Part shown: positions 17,132-26,432 of the stretch, one piece after another
Numbering within the stretch: position 1 is the stretch's first letter
Layout: every line of letters begins with the position of its first letter
DNA from: an uncultured Halomicronema sp.
GTDB lineage: Bacteria; Cyanobacteriota; Cyanobacteriia; Phormidesmidales; Phormidesmidaceae
Direction of reading: 5' to 3'
NCBI GenBank assembly: GCA_937899725.1
Contig: CALCCA010000041.1
Coordinates: forward strand, 62,001-126,000
Length of the DNA stretch: 64,000 nucleotides
The notes under the pieces: model-generated
Told to the model about the DNA's origin: nothing
The model's database searches: none
What the model saw: only the letters and a program-made list of their open reading frames with translations
Translations under genes and position numbers: made by a program

Positions 17132-17451
17132 GGGGGCAGAGCTCTGTGTGTGTTTGCTGTTAATAGAAACAGCCCTTACCGATAGTTTTGCGGTCGCAAA
17201 TGTGTGCGCTTCACCGCATCAGCCATAGATTTAAATCACGCCTCCCTTGTGATACCGTCATGCGACTGACGTCCGCCGGGGCAACGTGACGCATACCATG
17301 CTCTGACAGGCTAGACGGCGGGCACGTTTGATGCTCGACACCGTGACAAAGCTGCCTTGGCTTTTAGAGTTCCCTGCCGTGCCGACAGGGCATCGGCTAT
17401 CTGATCGCTGAGAATGGGGATAACTGTTCACCCTCATCTACGAAAACTGCC

Positions 17452-17721
17452 ATGGGCATGCCGTGCGAAGTTAATACGATTCTCAAGCTCAAACCCTCAC
17501 AGGGCTACCCGGCGCGGCTAGCGATCGACGATCGCCACCAAATCCATAAAGAGGGCTACCGCATCTTTCCGCTTGATGTACCGCTGTGCCTGGTGGATGA
17601 GCACTGGCTGGCCCACGCCGATATCGTGATCGAAAAGCTCACCTGGGAGCAGCAGACTACTCACCTGCAGTTCAGAGTGGCGCGCCTTTATCCCGCTCCC
17701 TTTGCGACGAAATCAGACTGA
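17452..17721 (+). CDS. DUF2584 family protein
   Basis: 89 residues beginning (MG)MPCEVNTILKLKPSQGYP, the characteristic DUF2584 start; the second ATG at 17458 may be the true start. The rest (VPLCLVDEHWLAHADIVIEKL and FRVARLYPAPF) also fits this small cyanobacterial family of unknown function. It lies 118 bp upstream of dnaB on the same strand. Confidence 0.85.
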   Translation: MGMPCEVNTILKLKPSQGYPARLAIDDRHQIHKEGYRIFPLDVPLCLVDEHWLAHADIVIEKLTWEQQTTHLQFRVARLYPAPFATKSD

Positions 17722-17839
17722 CTGGCTCGGCTTCCACTGTGAACCGGCGTTGGCTCCTGCAGCCCTAAAACAGATGTTCCATTCCCGTAGACAATCCGCT
17801 ACGGTAAGGAATACTTAATCGTTCACAGCGGAGCGGCTG

Positions 17840-20677
17840 ATGGTTCAGAATCTCGATTTTCAGGGCTATAGCGATCGCCTACCGCCCCAAAACGTGGATG
17901 CTGAAGAGGCCATCCTGGGCGGGTTGCTGCTTGATCCAGAGGCGATCGGGCGCGTGATGGAGATTTTGAACCCTGACGCCTTTTACATCAGCGCTCACAA
18001 AACGATTTACCGCGCCGCGACGGAACTGCACGCCAAGGGGCTGCCCACCGATCTGATGACGGTCACTGCCTGGCTCAAAGATCGCGAGCTGCTCGAAAAA
18101 ATTGGCGGCCAAAGTCGCATCGCTCAACTGGTCGACCGCACCCTTAGCGCGGCCAACATCGACCAGTACGCCACCCTGGTGATGGAAAAGTTTGTGCGGC
18201 GGCGACTAATTCAAATCGGCGGCGAAATTTCGCAGCTCGGGTTTGAGGCCGAACAGCCCTTAGAACTTTCCTTGGACGAGGCTGAGCAAAAGCTCTTTGC
18301 TATTACCCAAGAGCGCCCTCAGCAAGCCCTGACTTCAACTGCTGATATCCTGATCGAAACCTTTGCCGAGATCGAAGAGCGGGCTGAGGGCATCGTGCTG
18401 CCAGGGATTCCCTGCGGTTTCTATGATCTGGATGCGATGACTCAGGGATTTCAGCGATCTGACCTGATTATCGCGGCGGGGAGACCGTCCATGGGCAAAT
18501 GCTTAAGCGCCGATGCTGAAATTTTGCTCGCGGATGGCAGTCTTCAAACAATTGGCGAGATTTATCAGGCCCAAGCTGCCCAGTTACTCACGTTGGGAAC
18601 TAATTGGCAGTTTCACCAAACTCAACCCAGCGCCTATGTCGATGACGGCATTAAGCCCGTCTACCAAGTCAAAACGAGTACTGGTCGCGTCATCGAGACG
18701 ACCCTGAGTCATCCTTATCTAACGTTGTCGGGTTGGCGATCTCTGGGCGATCTGCAGGTCGGCGACAAAATTGCGGTTCCTCGGCAGCTCCCGGTATTTG
18801 GGACCAAAACGCTCCCAGTTCATCAAGTCAAGCTGTTGGCTTACCTAATTGGTGACGGCTGCTTAATGCAAACAGCGCCTCAGTTCACCAATGAGAATCC
18901 TCAGCTGCAGACAGATTTCATCGAAGCCGCCTTGCAATTCCCCGGCGTCAAGATTCGCGAAGAGAATTCTCACGGTCAACGCACCTCAACCTTTCATGTC
19001 ACAGCTGACAACGCTGAGGTGCAACAACAGCGACAGCGCTTTGGCACCGCGCTACGCCAACATTTAGTGACCGCTAAGCGACCGGCTCGCTGGTTAGCGC
19101 AGCAGTTAAATGTCAGTCCTGGGCTGGTGACTTTATGGCAGCAAGGAGCCTGTGCGCCGCATCCCGACACCTTCGTACAGCTTTGTCAGGTACTGCAGGT
19201 GCCGCCCGAGCAGTTAGCTCCCCAGGGGCTGGCCACCATTCTTTGGATGAGTCAAAACACTCTGACTTTGTGGCTGCAGGAGGTCGGGCTATGGGGCCAA
19301 TCAGCCCACACGAAGACGATTCCGGCCTTAGTCTTTCAGCTAGAAAAACCCCAGCTTGCCCTTTTTCTCAACCGCCTCTTTGCGACTGATGGCTGGGCTA
19401 CCGTGCTCGCCAGCGGTCAGGTGCAGCTCGGGTTTGCGAGCGTCAGTGAAACGCTGGTGCGGCAGATCCAACATTTACTGCTGAGATTTGGCGTCATTGC
19501 CCATCTCAAGGCCCGTTCTGTCAAATACCAAGCCACCCGACGACCCGCTTGGCAACTTGATATCACCGACGCTAACGCCATCAAAACCTTCATCGCCGAC
19601 ATTGGCATCTGGGGCAAAGAAGCAGCCCTGCAGAAAGCTGCCGATGCCCTCTCGGGTCGTCGCTACCAGACTAACCGTGACCTGATTCCTGTCGAAGTTT
19701 GGGAACAAATTCGAGCGGCGAAAGGCCCAGAGACTTGGCGATCGCTGGCGACCCGAGCCGGCTTTCAGAACACGAGCAATATTCACGTTGGCCAACGCGC
19801 TTTGAGCCGCGATCGCCTATTTGCGCTAGCCACTGTCTTAGAGCATGAAGAACTGCAGGCGATCGCCACCAGCAACGTTTACTGGGACGAAATCGTGGCC
19901 ATCACGCCGCAAGGAGCCAAGCAAGTCTATGACCTGACGATTCCTCACACGCATAATTTTGTGGCCAATGACATCTGCGTCCACAACACCGCCTTCGTGT
20001 TGAATATTGCTCGGAATATCGCCAGCACCCAAAAGCTGCCGGTGGCGATCTTCAGCTTAGAGATGTCAAAACAGCAGCTAGTCTATCGTCTGCTCTCTAG
20101 CGAATTAGCGTTAGAAACCAGCCGCCTCCGCACCGGCAGGCTGAATCCCAACGAATGGACAATTCTGGGGCAGGGCATCAACCAGCTCTCGGAAATGCCG
20201 GTGTTTATTGACGACACCCCCAACATTACGGTGAACGAGATGCGCTCTAAGGCACGGCGACTCCAGGCCGAACAAGGCGGCGCCTTGGGGCTCATTCTGA
20301 TTGACTACCTGCAGCTGATGGAAGGCAGCAGTGACAACCGTGTACAGGAATTGTCGAAAATCACGCGATCGCTCAAAGGTCTGGCTCGCGAACTCAATGT
20401 CCCCATCATTTCACTCTCGCAGCTGAGCCGGGGCGTCGAATCGCGCACCAATAAACGTCCCATGATGTCCGACCTACGCGAAAGTGGTTCGATCGAGCAG
20501 GATGCCGACGTCATTATGATGCTGTATCGCGAAGAATATTACGATGCCGACACACCTGATCGCGGCATTGCCGAAATCATCATCACCAAACATCGCAATG
20601 GCCCCACCGGCACGGTAAAGCTGCTGTTTGAACCGCAGTATACCCGCTTCCGCAATTTGGCGCAGGCTCCTGCTTAG
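17840..20677 (+). CDS. dnaB: Replicative DNA helicase DnaB with in-frame intein
   Basis: 945-residue precursor; removing the 496-residue intein leaves 449, the normal DnaB length. N-terminal domain at 1-150 (PPQNVDAEEAILGGLLLDPEA), then the RecA-like domain. Walker A is GRPSMGK plus TAF, split exactly between K220 and T717 by the intein. Later motifs are intact: SLEMSKQQLVYR, LILIDYLQLM (Walker B), SQLSRGVESR and SDLRESGSIEQDADV. The second known intein site in DnaB (RESG/SIEQ) is empty. Because the insertion breaks the ATP site, the helicase is inactive until splicing occurs. Unwinds DNA at the replication fork. Confidence 0.97.
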   Translation: MVQNLDFQGYSDRLPPQNVDAEEAILGGLLLDPEAIGRVMEILNPDAFYISAHKTIYRAATELHAKGLPTDLMTVTAWLKDRELLEKIGGQSRIAQLVDRTLSAANIDQYATLVMEKFVRRRLIQIGGEISQLGFEAEQPLELSLDEAEQKLFAITQERPQQALTSTADILIETFAEIEERAEGIVLPGIPCGFYDLDAMTQGFQRSDLIIAAGRPSMGKCLSADAEILLADGSLQTIGEIYQAQAAQLLTLGTNWQFHQTQPSAYVDDGIKPVYQVKTSTGRVIETTLSHPYLTLSGWRSLGDLQVGDKIAVPRQLPVFGTKTLPVHQVKLLAYLIGDGCLMQTAPQFTNENPQLQTDFIEAALQFPGVKIREENSHGQRTSTFHVTADNAEVQQQRQRFGTALRQHLVTAKRPARWLAQQLNVSPGLVTLWQQGACAPHPDTFVQLCQVLQVPPEQLAPQGLATILWMSQNTLTLWLQEVGLWGQSAHTKTIPALVFQLEKPQLALFLNRLFATDGWATVLASGQVQLGFASVSETLVRQIQHLLLRFGVIAHLKARSVKYQATRRPAWQLDITDANAIKTFIADIGIWGKEAALQKAADALSGRRYQTNRDLIPVEVWEQIRAAKGPETWRSLATRAGFQNTSNIHVGQRALSRDRLFALATVLEHEELQAIATSNVYWDEIVAITPQGAKQVYDLTIPHTHNFVANDICVHNTAFVLNIARNIASTQKLPVAIFSLEMSKQQLVYRLLSSELALETSRLRTGRLNPNEWTILGQGINQLSEMPVFIDDTPNITVNEMRSKARRLQAEQGGALGLILIDYLQLMEGSSDNRVQELSKITRSLKGLARELNVPIISLSQLSRGVESRTNKRPMMSDLRESGSIEQDADVIMMLYREEYYDADTPDRGIAEIIITKHRNGPTGTVKLLFEPQYTRFRNLAQAPA
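18500..19987 (+). mobile_element. DnaB intein with LAGLIDADG-type homing endonuclease
   Basis: Encodes residues 221-716 of the precursor. Splicing residues are visible: Cys1 (CLSADAEILLADGS), block B TLSHPYL with its T-x-x-H, and the C-terminal block ending VHN followed by Thr as the +1 residue. Endonuclease blocks C and E read LAYLIGDG (Asp at residue 339) and LFATDGW (Asp at 517), so both catalytic aspartates are kept. Between them is a helix-turn-helix (WLAQQLNVSPGLVTLWQQG). It occupies the P-loop (DnaB-a) site. Likely still mobile; endonuclease activity is inferred. Confidence 0.93.
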
Positions 20678-20725
20678 ATCTGTGACCGAAGATGCAGGAA
20701 CTAAGATAAACACAGACTGCAACAT

Positions 20726-21421
20726 TTGGGAAAGACCATGACGGTTGCCTCCTCTCAAATTCACTCAACCCCGACTACTGAGCGTGAAACAGAAACGCGG
20801 ATACTGCTGCAGGGTGTTAGCTGGGAAACCTACGAGCGTTTGTTAGCCGAAACGGGAGAAGGGCGACACCAGCGATTCGCCTACTGTGACGGGATTTTGG
20901 AGATTATGGCTCCTTTAGCAGGACATGAAGAGCCGACTCGATTGTTCGACCAGTTTTTAGCAGCGATCGTTGATGAATTGGAGCTAGAGTTTCGCAGTCT
21001 CGGCTCGTTGACGATGAAAAATGCTGTTCAGAAAAAGGGATTAGAGCCCGATGGCTGCTTCTACATTCAGCATGAATCAGTGGTGCGGGGTATCGACACG
21101 CTAGATTTTGCGGTTCATCCGCCGCCTGATTTAGTCGTTGAGGTGGATAACAGCAATTCGTCGCTCAACAAGTTACCGATTTATGTGGCATTGAGAATTC
21201 CTGAAATCTGGCGATTACAGAACGGTGTGCTGACGATTTACCAGTTGAACGAGACTCAATCTGACTATGCCACAACTGAGCAGAGTCTGACTTTTCCACA
21301 ACTACCGATTCGTGAGCTACCGCAGTTTATCGAACAGGCCAAGCTGATTGGCCAGCGAGCGGCGGTGCGATCGCTCAAACAGCGCGTTCAGCAAGTATTG
21401 GCAGATTTAGAAAGCGCTTAG
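20726..21421 (+). CDS. Uma2 family (DUF820) endonuclease-like protein
   Basis: 231 residues (or 227 from ATG 20738). PD-(D/E)xK nuclease-like core: GLEPDGCFYI and PPPDLVVEVDNSNSS supply the acidic residues, then VALRIPEIWRL. Cyanobacterial genomes hold dozens of Uma2 genes whose role is unsettled. It follows dnaB by 48 bp on the same strand but is probably unrelated functionally. A second member lies at 35971. Confidence 0.88.
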   Translation: MGKTMTVASSQIHSTPTTERETETRILLQGVSWETYERLLAETGEGRHQRFAYCDGILEIMAPLAGHEEPTRLFDQFLAAIVDELELEFRSLGSLTMKNAVQKKGLEPDGCFYIQHESVVRGIDTLDFAVHPPPDLVVEVDNSNSSLNKLPIYVALRIPEIWRLQNGVLTIYQLNETQSDYATTEQSLTFPQLPIRELPQFIEQAKLIGQRAAVRSLKQRVQQVLADLESA

Positions 21422-21503
21422 CGCATAGAGAATAGGGTCAATTACGAGTCGTTACAGAGATGTTCGGATGAAATCGTCGGGTTCCTACTGGAGCCTGACA
21501 ACT

Positions 21504-22127
21504 TCAACAGCTGTCGCCATCAGCGCCATCGATCACCCAATCAGCTTGCGCTTGCGGACAATAGTCTCGCACGTATTGATCTTCTTGGGGCATCCATTCC
21601 CCTTCCCAGAGTGGCCGGGCACTCTCGCCGTCGCGTTCGAGGCCACGGCGAAGTCGCACCGCTCGAGGACAAGTCACCCAGATGAGCCGATCGTAAAAGC
21701 AGGCGAGTTCTGGGCGGCTCGAATAGACGCCCTCGACGCAGACAACGCCGACTGGTTTGATGTGAAACGGCTTGCCCATGAGGGCATCGGTGGCCCAATT
21801 GTATTTTTGATAGTTAGCCGCATGGCCCTGATGCAGTGGGAGCAGAACGCTTTCACGCAGTCGTTGCCAATCGAAGTTGGGGCCGATCACGCTGGGCTCC
21901 GCTAACGTGGCCGCCTGCCGTTGAGAAGAGGATCGGTAAAAATCGTCAAAATGCACAACCTGAACGTCAATGCTGAGCGCCGCTAGGGCCGTCTTTAAGC
22001 GACCCGTTAGAGTCGATTTGCCAGCGCCGCCACAGCCATCAATCGCAATCAAAGTCACCGGGTTGGCCGGGCTTAAGGCCGCAATGGCAGTCACCATCTG
22101 ATCAAACATCGTCGCTGAATCAGCCAT
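21504..22127 (-). CDS. Uridine kinase-like P-loop protein
   Basis: 207 residues from ATG 22127; the frame is open further upstream but runs into the small gene at 22153-22341, so the later start is preferred. Walker A is GCGGAGKST at 31-39. A QVVHFDDFYR segment supplies the conserved Asp pair of uridine/phosphoribulokinase folds, and VVCVEGVYSSRPEL the strand before the lid. It closes with a LERDGE-type basic lid segment. Probably a nucleoside or small-molecule kinase; the substrate is not certain. Confidence 0.82.
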   Translation of the reverse strand: MADSATMFDQMVTAIAALSPANPVTLIAIDGCGGAGKSTLTGRLKTALAALSIDVQVVHFDDFYRSSSQRQAATLAEPSVIGPNFDWQRLRESVLLPLHQGHAANYQKYNWATDALMGKPFHIKPVGVVCVEGVYSSRPELACFYDRLIWVTCPRAVRLRRGLERDGESARPLWEGEWMPQEDQYVRDYCPQAQADWVIDGADGDSC

Positions 22128-22152
22128 CTCATCCAACCAGCTCTGTTCGACT

Positions 22153-22341
22153 CTAGCGCACAGGCTCCGCGATCGCCGTTTTGGAGGATTCAGCGGCAGC
22201 GGCCTCAGCTGGCAGTTGGCCCAAAGAATTTGCGAGAAGACCAGCAGCAAGATTTGGGTGGGGCACCGTATCAGCGATGAGCACTGTTATCACAATCGCC
22301 AAAACCAAACGACCGAGCTTAATCTCTTTAAGAACTTGCAT
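22153..22341 (-). CDS. Small membrane or exported peptide
   Basis: 62 residues starting at ATG 22341 with a strong ribosome site (AAGGAG, 8-nt spacing). One hydrophobic segment (LGRLVLAIVITVLIADTV) after a basic start, followed by an Ala/Glu-rich tail. Could be a signal-anchored peptide or a short secreted protein. It lies 25 bp upstream of the kinase-like gene on the same strand and may lead that transcript. No family recognised. Confidence 0.6.
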   Translation of the reverse strand: MQVLKEIKLGRLVLAIVITVLIADTVPHPNLAAGLLANSLGQLPAEAAAAESSKTAIAEPVR

Positions 22342-22512
22342 GAGTCTAGTCTCCTTGGGGGCGTGAGGTGAACTGAACCTGATATCGCCAAGATAAGCGG
22401 GAAACTAGCGGCAAAGAAGGTCAAAACGGGTCAGGGGCATGGCCGAAACCGGCAAGGTTGCATAACTGAGCTGTGGGGCGCGAGGTGGCTGCTCAGGCGT
22501 TATCCCAAAACA

Positions 22513-22544
22513 AAACCGCTACTGACTAATGTAAGCAGCGGTTT
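22513..22544 (-). terminator. Probable terminator downstream of FKBP gene
   Basis: On the minus strand AAACCGCT (22544-22537) pairs with AGCGGTTT (22520-22513), and the arm is followed by TTGTTTTG. It lies 66 bp beyond the FKBP stop. The loop (16 nt) contains additional partial pairing. Confidence 0.65.
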
Positions 22545-22609
22545 CTGATAGGTGCCTAAGCTGAGGCTGAGGGCACGTTGTTATTAATTCACGACCCAAG
22601 ACTCAATGA

Positions 22610-23188
22610 TTAGCCAATGCGGAGCAGCTCAACGTCAAACAGCAGCGTCGCATCAGGCGGAATCACGCCGCCAGCTCCCCGCGAGCCATAACCTAATTCA
22701 GGAGGAATGATCAGATTGCGCTGTCCACCGACCCGCATTGAAGCGACGCCTTCATCCCACCCCTTAATCACCTGGCCAACGCCAATGGTGAATGAAAAGG
22801 GGCGATTGCGATCGCGTGAGCTGTCAAACTTAGTGCCATCTTCTAGCGTGCCGGTGTAGTGAACGGTGACTCGCTGACCCGACTGAGGCATCGCTCCCGT
22901 ACCTTCGACAATATCTTCGTACTGCAGCCCCGACTCTGTGGTTGTGAGCGTTGCTTCCGTAGAGGCTTCTTCACCAGTCATTTCTTCAGACATCTCCTCT
23001 GACATCGTCTCTTCCTCTGCTGTCAAATCTTCAGCGGCCTGAGCAATTTGGGTCTCAGTCACGACTGCCGCGTCAGGTGCGGTCAGATTGGCCGCGATCG
23101 CCTCGGTCTGGCCGCCAGTCACCTGAGCCACCAACAGCACTACGCAAAACGCTGCCAGCACTGCAAAGCTGATTAGAATATCTCGCAC
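22610..23188 (-). CDS. FKBP-type peptidyl-prolyl cis-trans isomerase, membrane-anchored
   Basis: 192 residues from a GTG at 23188, chosen because AGGAG lies 8 nt upstream and the product then opens with a basic start and hydrophobic anchor ([20 protein letters not shown]). An acidic, Glu-rich linker (about 45-90) follows. The FKBP domain runs from [17 protein letters not shown] to the end, with [18 protein letters not shown], the [16 protein letters not shown] pocket and [16 protein letters not shown]. It should fold proteins in the periplasm or thylakoid lumen. Confidence 0.93.
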   Translation of the reverse strand: MRDILISFAVLAAFCVVLLVAQVTGGQTEAIAANLTAPDAAVVTETQIAQAAEDLTAEEETMSEEMSEEMTGEEASTEATLTTTESGLQYEDIVEGTGAMPQSGQRVTVHYTGTLEDGTKFDSSRDRNRPFSFTIGVGQVIKGWDEGVASMRVGGQRNLIIPPELGYGSRGAGGVIPPDATLLFDVELLRIG

Positions 23189-23506
23189 GACGCCCTCTCC
23201 TAAAATCACCGATAGCCAGGCTGCCATTCGAGCTTGGCATAGATCATCCACATCCTACCGAGATTTGAGGCCAAGATAGCCGAGATATCATTACCCATCG
23301 AGGATTTTCATGCCACAGAGTCTGCCCAGCAGCCGTCCCCCCTCGCTAGGTTGAGCGATGAGCAGGGGCCGAGGAGACAGAAGCAGTAGAAGAGTCGTGC
23401 CTACACAACAGGCAGAGCACCGGGCTGTAGCAGGAGTGAACTCGGCTCACCAACGTTGCTGCTTTGGGGCGGTGATGACGGCCCAAAGCGCCCAGCGCTA
23501 TCCGCG
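23189..23506. other. Gene-free gap with short hairpins
   Basis: 318 bp with no gene. Near its right end CTTTGGG and CCCAAAG (about 23470-23497) and GCGCTATCCGCGCTAGCGC (23500-23517) form small hairpins just beyond the phasin-like stop codon, and may terminate that minus-strand gene. The left end carries the FKBP gene leader. Confidence 0.4.
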
Positions 23507-23830
23507 CTAGCGCCACATCTTGTTTTCTAAATCTCGCACTTGCCGCTCGAGGCGATCAAGGCGGCCGCGCAGTTCGTCCATTTCAGCCTGGCGGGGCACG
23601 CCCAGATCCTGCAAGACGTTTCTCAGCTGGCGCTGCACTTGTTCATCAAACGCCGCCGACTCACCCGAAAACTGAGACATAAAATCATCCACAAAGCGAC
23701 TGGCTTGTTCGGGGTTGATGCTCCCTTCTCGCACCCATTCGTCGCTCACCTGGCGAATTCGTTCGGTCACTAATGACGTCGTGCCGATACCAATCATCAG
23801 TAACTGACGCAGCAGGCTGTTGGATTCCAT
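23507..23830 (-). CDS. Phasin-like coiled-coil protein
   Basis: 107 residues from ATG 23830 (ribosome site GGGAGG, 4-nt spacing). The frame is open for 22 more codons upstream but those lack a ribosome site. Entirely helical: LLRQLLMIGIGTTSLVTERI, a middle amphipathic stretch, and a C-terminal coiled coil (AEMDELRGRLDRLERQVRDL). This is the cyanobacterial phasin-family pattern. Phasins coat polyhydroxyalkanoate granules, but in cyanobacteria many members have no proven granule role. Confidence 0.75.
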   Translation of the reverse strand: MESNSLLRQLLMIGIGTTSLVTERIRQVSDEWVREGSINPEQASRFVDDFMSQFSGESAAFDEQVQRQLRNVLQDLGVPRQAEMDELRGRLDRLERQVRDLENKMWR

Positions 23831-24035
23831 ATTGCCTCCCAGAGACCGGTGCTTGTGCACCCAAATTACCGTTACATTGTGACAAAGATTGGTCAAAGCA
23901 CCTGTCTAAACAACCGAACCCCGACGCTGACCCGGCGAACCGGCGACTCAGGGCAACGCGCCGCTGGCTAACGGTTCGCGAAGTTCAGCGACCCAGGGGA
24001 AACCCCGCCTTTGCATTGTGAGTGTGACGAACGAA

Positions 24036-24359
24036 ATGGTAATTGAATGGCTGAAATTTCGTATGCCGGCTGACCAGCGAGAGCGCTACATTCAGCTTGA
24101 TGACGAAATTTGGACTGCGGCACTGCAGCAATATCCCGGTTTTATCTCGAAAGAAACCTGGATTTCCCCCGATGATCCAGAGGTGGTAATTTTTGTCATT
24201 CGCTGGCGCACCCGCGAAGAATGGTTTTCGATTCCTGAGGCAGATCTGGCTGAGATTAATACGCGATTCGACCATGCGCTCGGGTTTGAATACACCTTTG
24301 AAACATCTCAGGAATTTCAAGTGCGGCGCTTTCCCGTGACCAATGAGCCCTCGCGCTAG
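24036..24359 (+). CDS. TIGR03792-type small protein (ABM-like fold)
   Basis: 107 residues starting MVIEWLKFRMPADQRERYI, with EIWTAALQQYPGFISKETW and WRTREEWFSIP, matching TIGR03792, a small cyanobacterial family related to antibiotic-biosynthesis-monooxygenase-like dimeric alpha/beta barrels. A GTG at 24018 is an alternative start adding six residues. No cofactor or substrate known. Confidence 0.8.
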   Translation: MVIEWLKFRMPADQRERYIQLDDEIWTAALQQYPGFISKETWISPDDPEVVIFVIRWRTREEWFSIPEADLAEINTRFDHALGFEYTFETSQEFQVRRFPVTNEPSR

Positions 24360-24388
24360 GATACAAACGGGTTTCGGAATGAAAGATT

Positions 24389-24751
24389 ATGCCGCTTTGT
24401 CCCCGTTGTGAAAATCAGGTCAAACCGACGGATTTGGCCTGTAGTAGTTGTGGACTGCAGCTCAAAGCGCACGGTCATCCCAGCATTGAGCTGCATCAGA
24501 CGACAACTGGCGAAGTGCTATGCCTCACCTGTGCCTATCATGCCGATGATTCTTGCACGTTTCCGCAGCGGCCCCATGCCAAAACCTGCACCCTCTATCA
24601 ATCGACAACGGCTGAGTTAGCGAGAGCCCAAGCCATCCCCTCGCGATCGCCCAGCGTTGCCCTCACCCCGCAAATCATTTGGCAGCGCTATCGAGTCTGG
24701 CTGATTCTACTGGCCATCTTCGGCATTAGCCTGTTGTTGAGCGTTTCTTGA
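24389..24751 (+). CDS. Zinc-ribbon protein with C-terminal membrane helix
   Basis: 120 residues. N-terminal CPRC-x11-CSSC zinc ribbon (residues 4-21), then a second Cys/His-rich region with CLTCAYHADDSCTFPQRP. A tail anchor at about 98-118 (VWLILLAIFGISLLLSV) follows. Located 29 bp after the TIGR03792 gene on the same strand, so likely co-transcribed. Conserved-hypothetical type; function unknown. Confidence 0.75.
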   Translation: MPLCPRCENQVKPTDLACSSCGLQLKAHGHPSIELHQTTTGEVLCLTCAYHADDSCTFPQRPHAKTCTLYQSTTAELARAQAIPSRSPSVALTPQIIWQRYRVWLILLAIFGISLLLSVS

Positions 24752-24959
24752 GCGATTTCCAGCATCAACGCCCCTCGCAGTGGCGGCGCTTGTCGATGCT
24801 GGGTGGCGACAAAATCGAGGTTGCTCGCTAAATCTGCTCAGAACATACCGGCAGGTTCTGGCTCGACAATCGCCTCAGCACGGTCGGGCGCAATTGAGCA
24901 ATCGCGACCCCGAACAACTGGCATACCCGGTTCGCGATCTCAACCACCGCGATCGCGAT

Positions 24960-26141
24960 TTAAGAAACGTCAGCAAAGCGAATTTTCAAGTAGTCATCTT
25001 CCATCTTGGCACCCGCCGGATTCAGCGCCGCCAGCGCTTGCGGCAACACCAAATTGCGGCGATGGTTACCAATGCGAATATTCAGTTCATCCGCCGACTT
25101 ACTCAGTTCCACCTGATCCTTCGGAATCCCCGGCAAATAGACCTCTAGGCTGTAGTCGCGGCCATCTTGCACCACGCGCAGCGTATTCTCTTCGTAGTAC
25201 ACCTGGGCCGGGTCTTCATCACCATACAGGGTGTCTTTCAACCGTTCTAAGGCGGCAATGCCACACATTTCTTCCGAATAGAGCGGAATCTCGCGCACCG
25301 GCAGCGGGTGGAAATCTTCGTGAATCTCTTGGCGATATTGCTGTTGCTGATCCTTCCACCGTTGGAAAAAAGGATCTTCGACCGAGTCGGGAATGATGCG
25401 ATTGGCCACCACCAAATCCGTGCCTACGTTGTAAAGGCTGAGGTAGGCATGGGCGCGCAGCGATTCTTTGATGACCATTTTTTCGGGATTGGTCACCAGC
25501 CGCACTGAGGTCGTTGTCGGATCAGTCAGTACTTTTTCCAGCTCGATTAGCTGCTCATAAAACTCATAGGGGGCATCCATCACCTCTTTGGTCGGCAAAG
25601 AGAACCCTGCCACTGGGCGAAAAAGCGGTTCAACCAGGGGGCGTAATGCGGCTGAAACCGCTTCAAACGGTTTGTAAAAGCGGCGCATATACCAACCAGC
25701 CACCTCGGGCAGGCTCAGCAATCGCAGCGCGGTACCGGTGGGAGCCGAGTCGATGATAAGCACGTCATATTCGCGCTCGTCGTAGTGTCGTTTCATGCGC
25801 ACCAGGCTAAAGATCTCATCCATGCCCGGCAAAATGGCCAGTTCCTCAGCGGCGACGCCATCCAAGCCTCGTGCCTGCAGCACATCCGTGATGTAGCGTT
25901 TCACCGCGCCCCAGTTGCCTTCTAGCTCTCGCAGCGCATCGAGTTCCGCCCCCCACAGGTTGGGCCGCACCGGGCGAGGATCGTGCCCCAGTTCCATATC
26001 AAAGCTGTCGGCTAAAGAGTGAGCTGGGTCGGTACTCAGCACCAAAGTTTTGTGGCCCACCTCAGCGCAACGTAAACCGGTCGCTGCGGCAACAGAAGTT
26101 TTGCCGACTCCGCCTTTGCCGGTCATGAGAATTACGCGCAT
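24960..26141 (-). CDS. ArsA/GET3-family ATPase
   Basis: 393 residues. The deviant Walker A is [10 protein letters not shown] at residues 7-16. [14 protein letters not shown] is the switch I region and [17 protein letters not shown] the switch II region. There is one ATPase domain (about 1-300). The last 75 residues ([20 protein letters not shown]) form an HSP20-like beta-sandwich, the common layout of cyanobacterial ArsA homologues. No arsenite pump (ArsB) gene is nearby, so a role in membrane-protein targeting or another process is as likely as arsenic export. Confidence 0.93.
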   Translation of the reverse strand: MRVILMTGKGGVGKTSVAAATGLRCAEVGHKTLVLSTDPAHSLADSFDMELGHDPRPVRPNLWGAELDALRELEGNWGAVKRYITDVLQARGLDGVAAEELAILPGMDEIFSLVRMKRHYDEREYDVLIIDSAPTGTALRLLSLPEVAGWYMRRFYKPFEAVSAALRPLVEPLFRPVAGFSLPTKEVMDAPYEFYEQLIELEKVLTDPTTTSVRLVTNPEKMVIKESLRAHAYLSLYNVGTDLVVANRIIPDSVEDPFFQRWKDQQQQYRQEIHEDFHPLPVREIPLYSEEMCGIAALERLKDTLYGDEDPAQVYYEENTLRVVQDGRDYSLEVYLPGIPKDQVELSKSADELNIRIGNHRRNLVLPQALAALNPAGAKMEDDYLKIRFADVS

Positions 26142-26432
26142 ATCGTTGCCTCTGCCTTTGTCGAAAACGTTACGTTTTCTTTACTGTATCGGTTTTGACG
26201 GGGATTGGGCGGCAGTTTGCCCAGGAGTGAGGTGACCAACCATTGCCCCACGCAGGCAGATTGTCTCAAGCGTTGCTAGAGGGCTGGAGGAAAATGAGCG
26301 ATCGCCCACCAAATTGGAGGCATAGAAGAATTCGGCAGGCAGCAGGCAGGCAGCGGCTAATCGCTCCCCACCGTCAGTTCCAGATCAATAGCCGGCCCAA
26401 GCAACTGCATACGCCGAGCGCAGACCACTGGC

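Noticed and set aside
24803-25396. Long plus-strand frame over the end of the ArsA gene
   Set aside because: It is antisense to the conserved ArsA C-terminal domain and has low-complexity Arg/Ser/Pro composition typical of a shadow frame.
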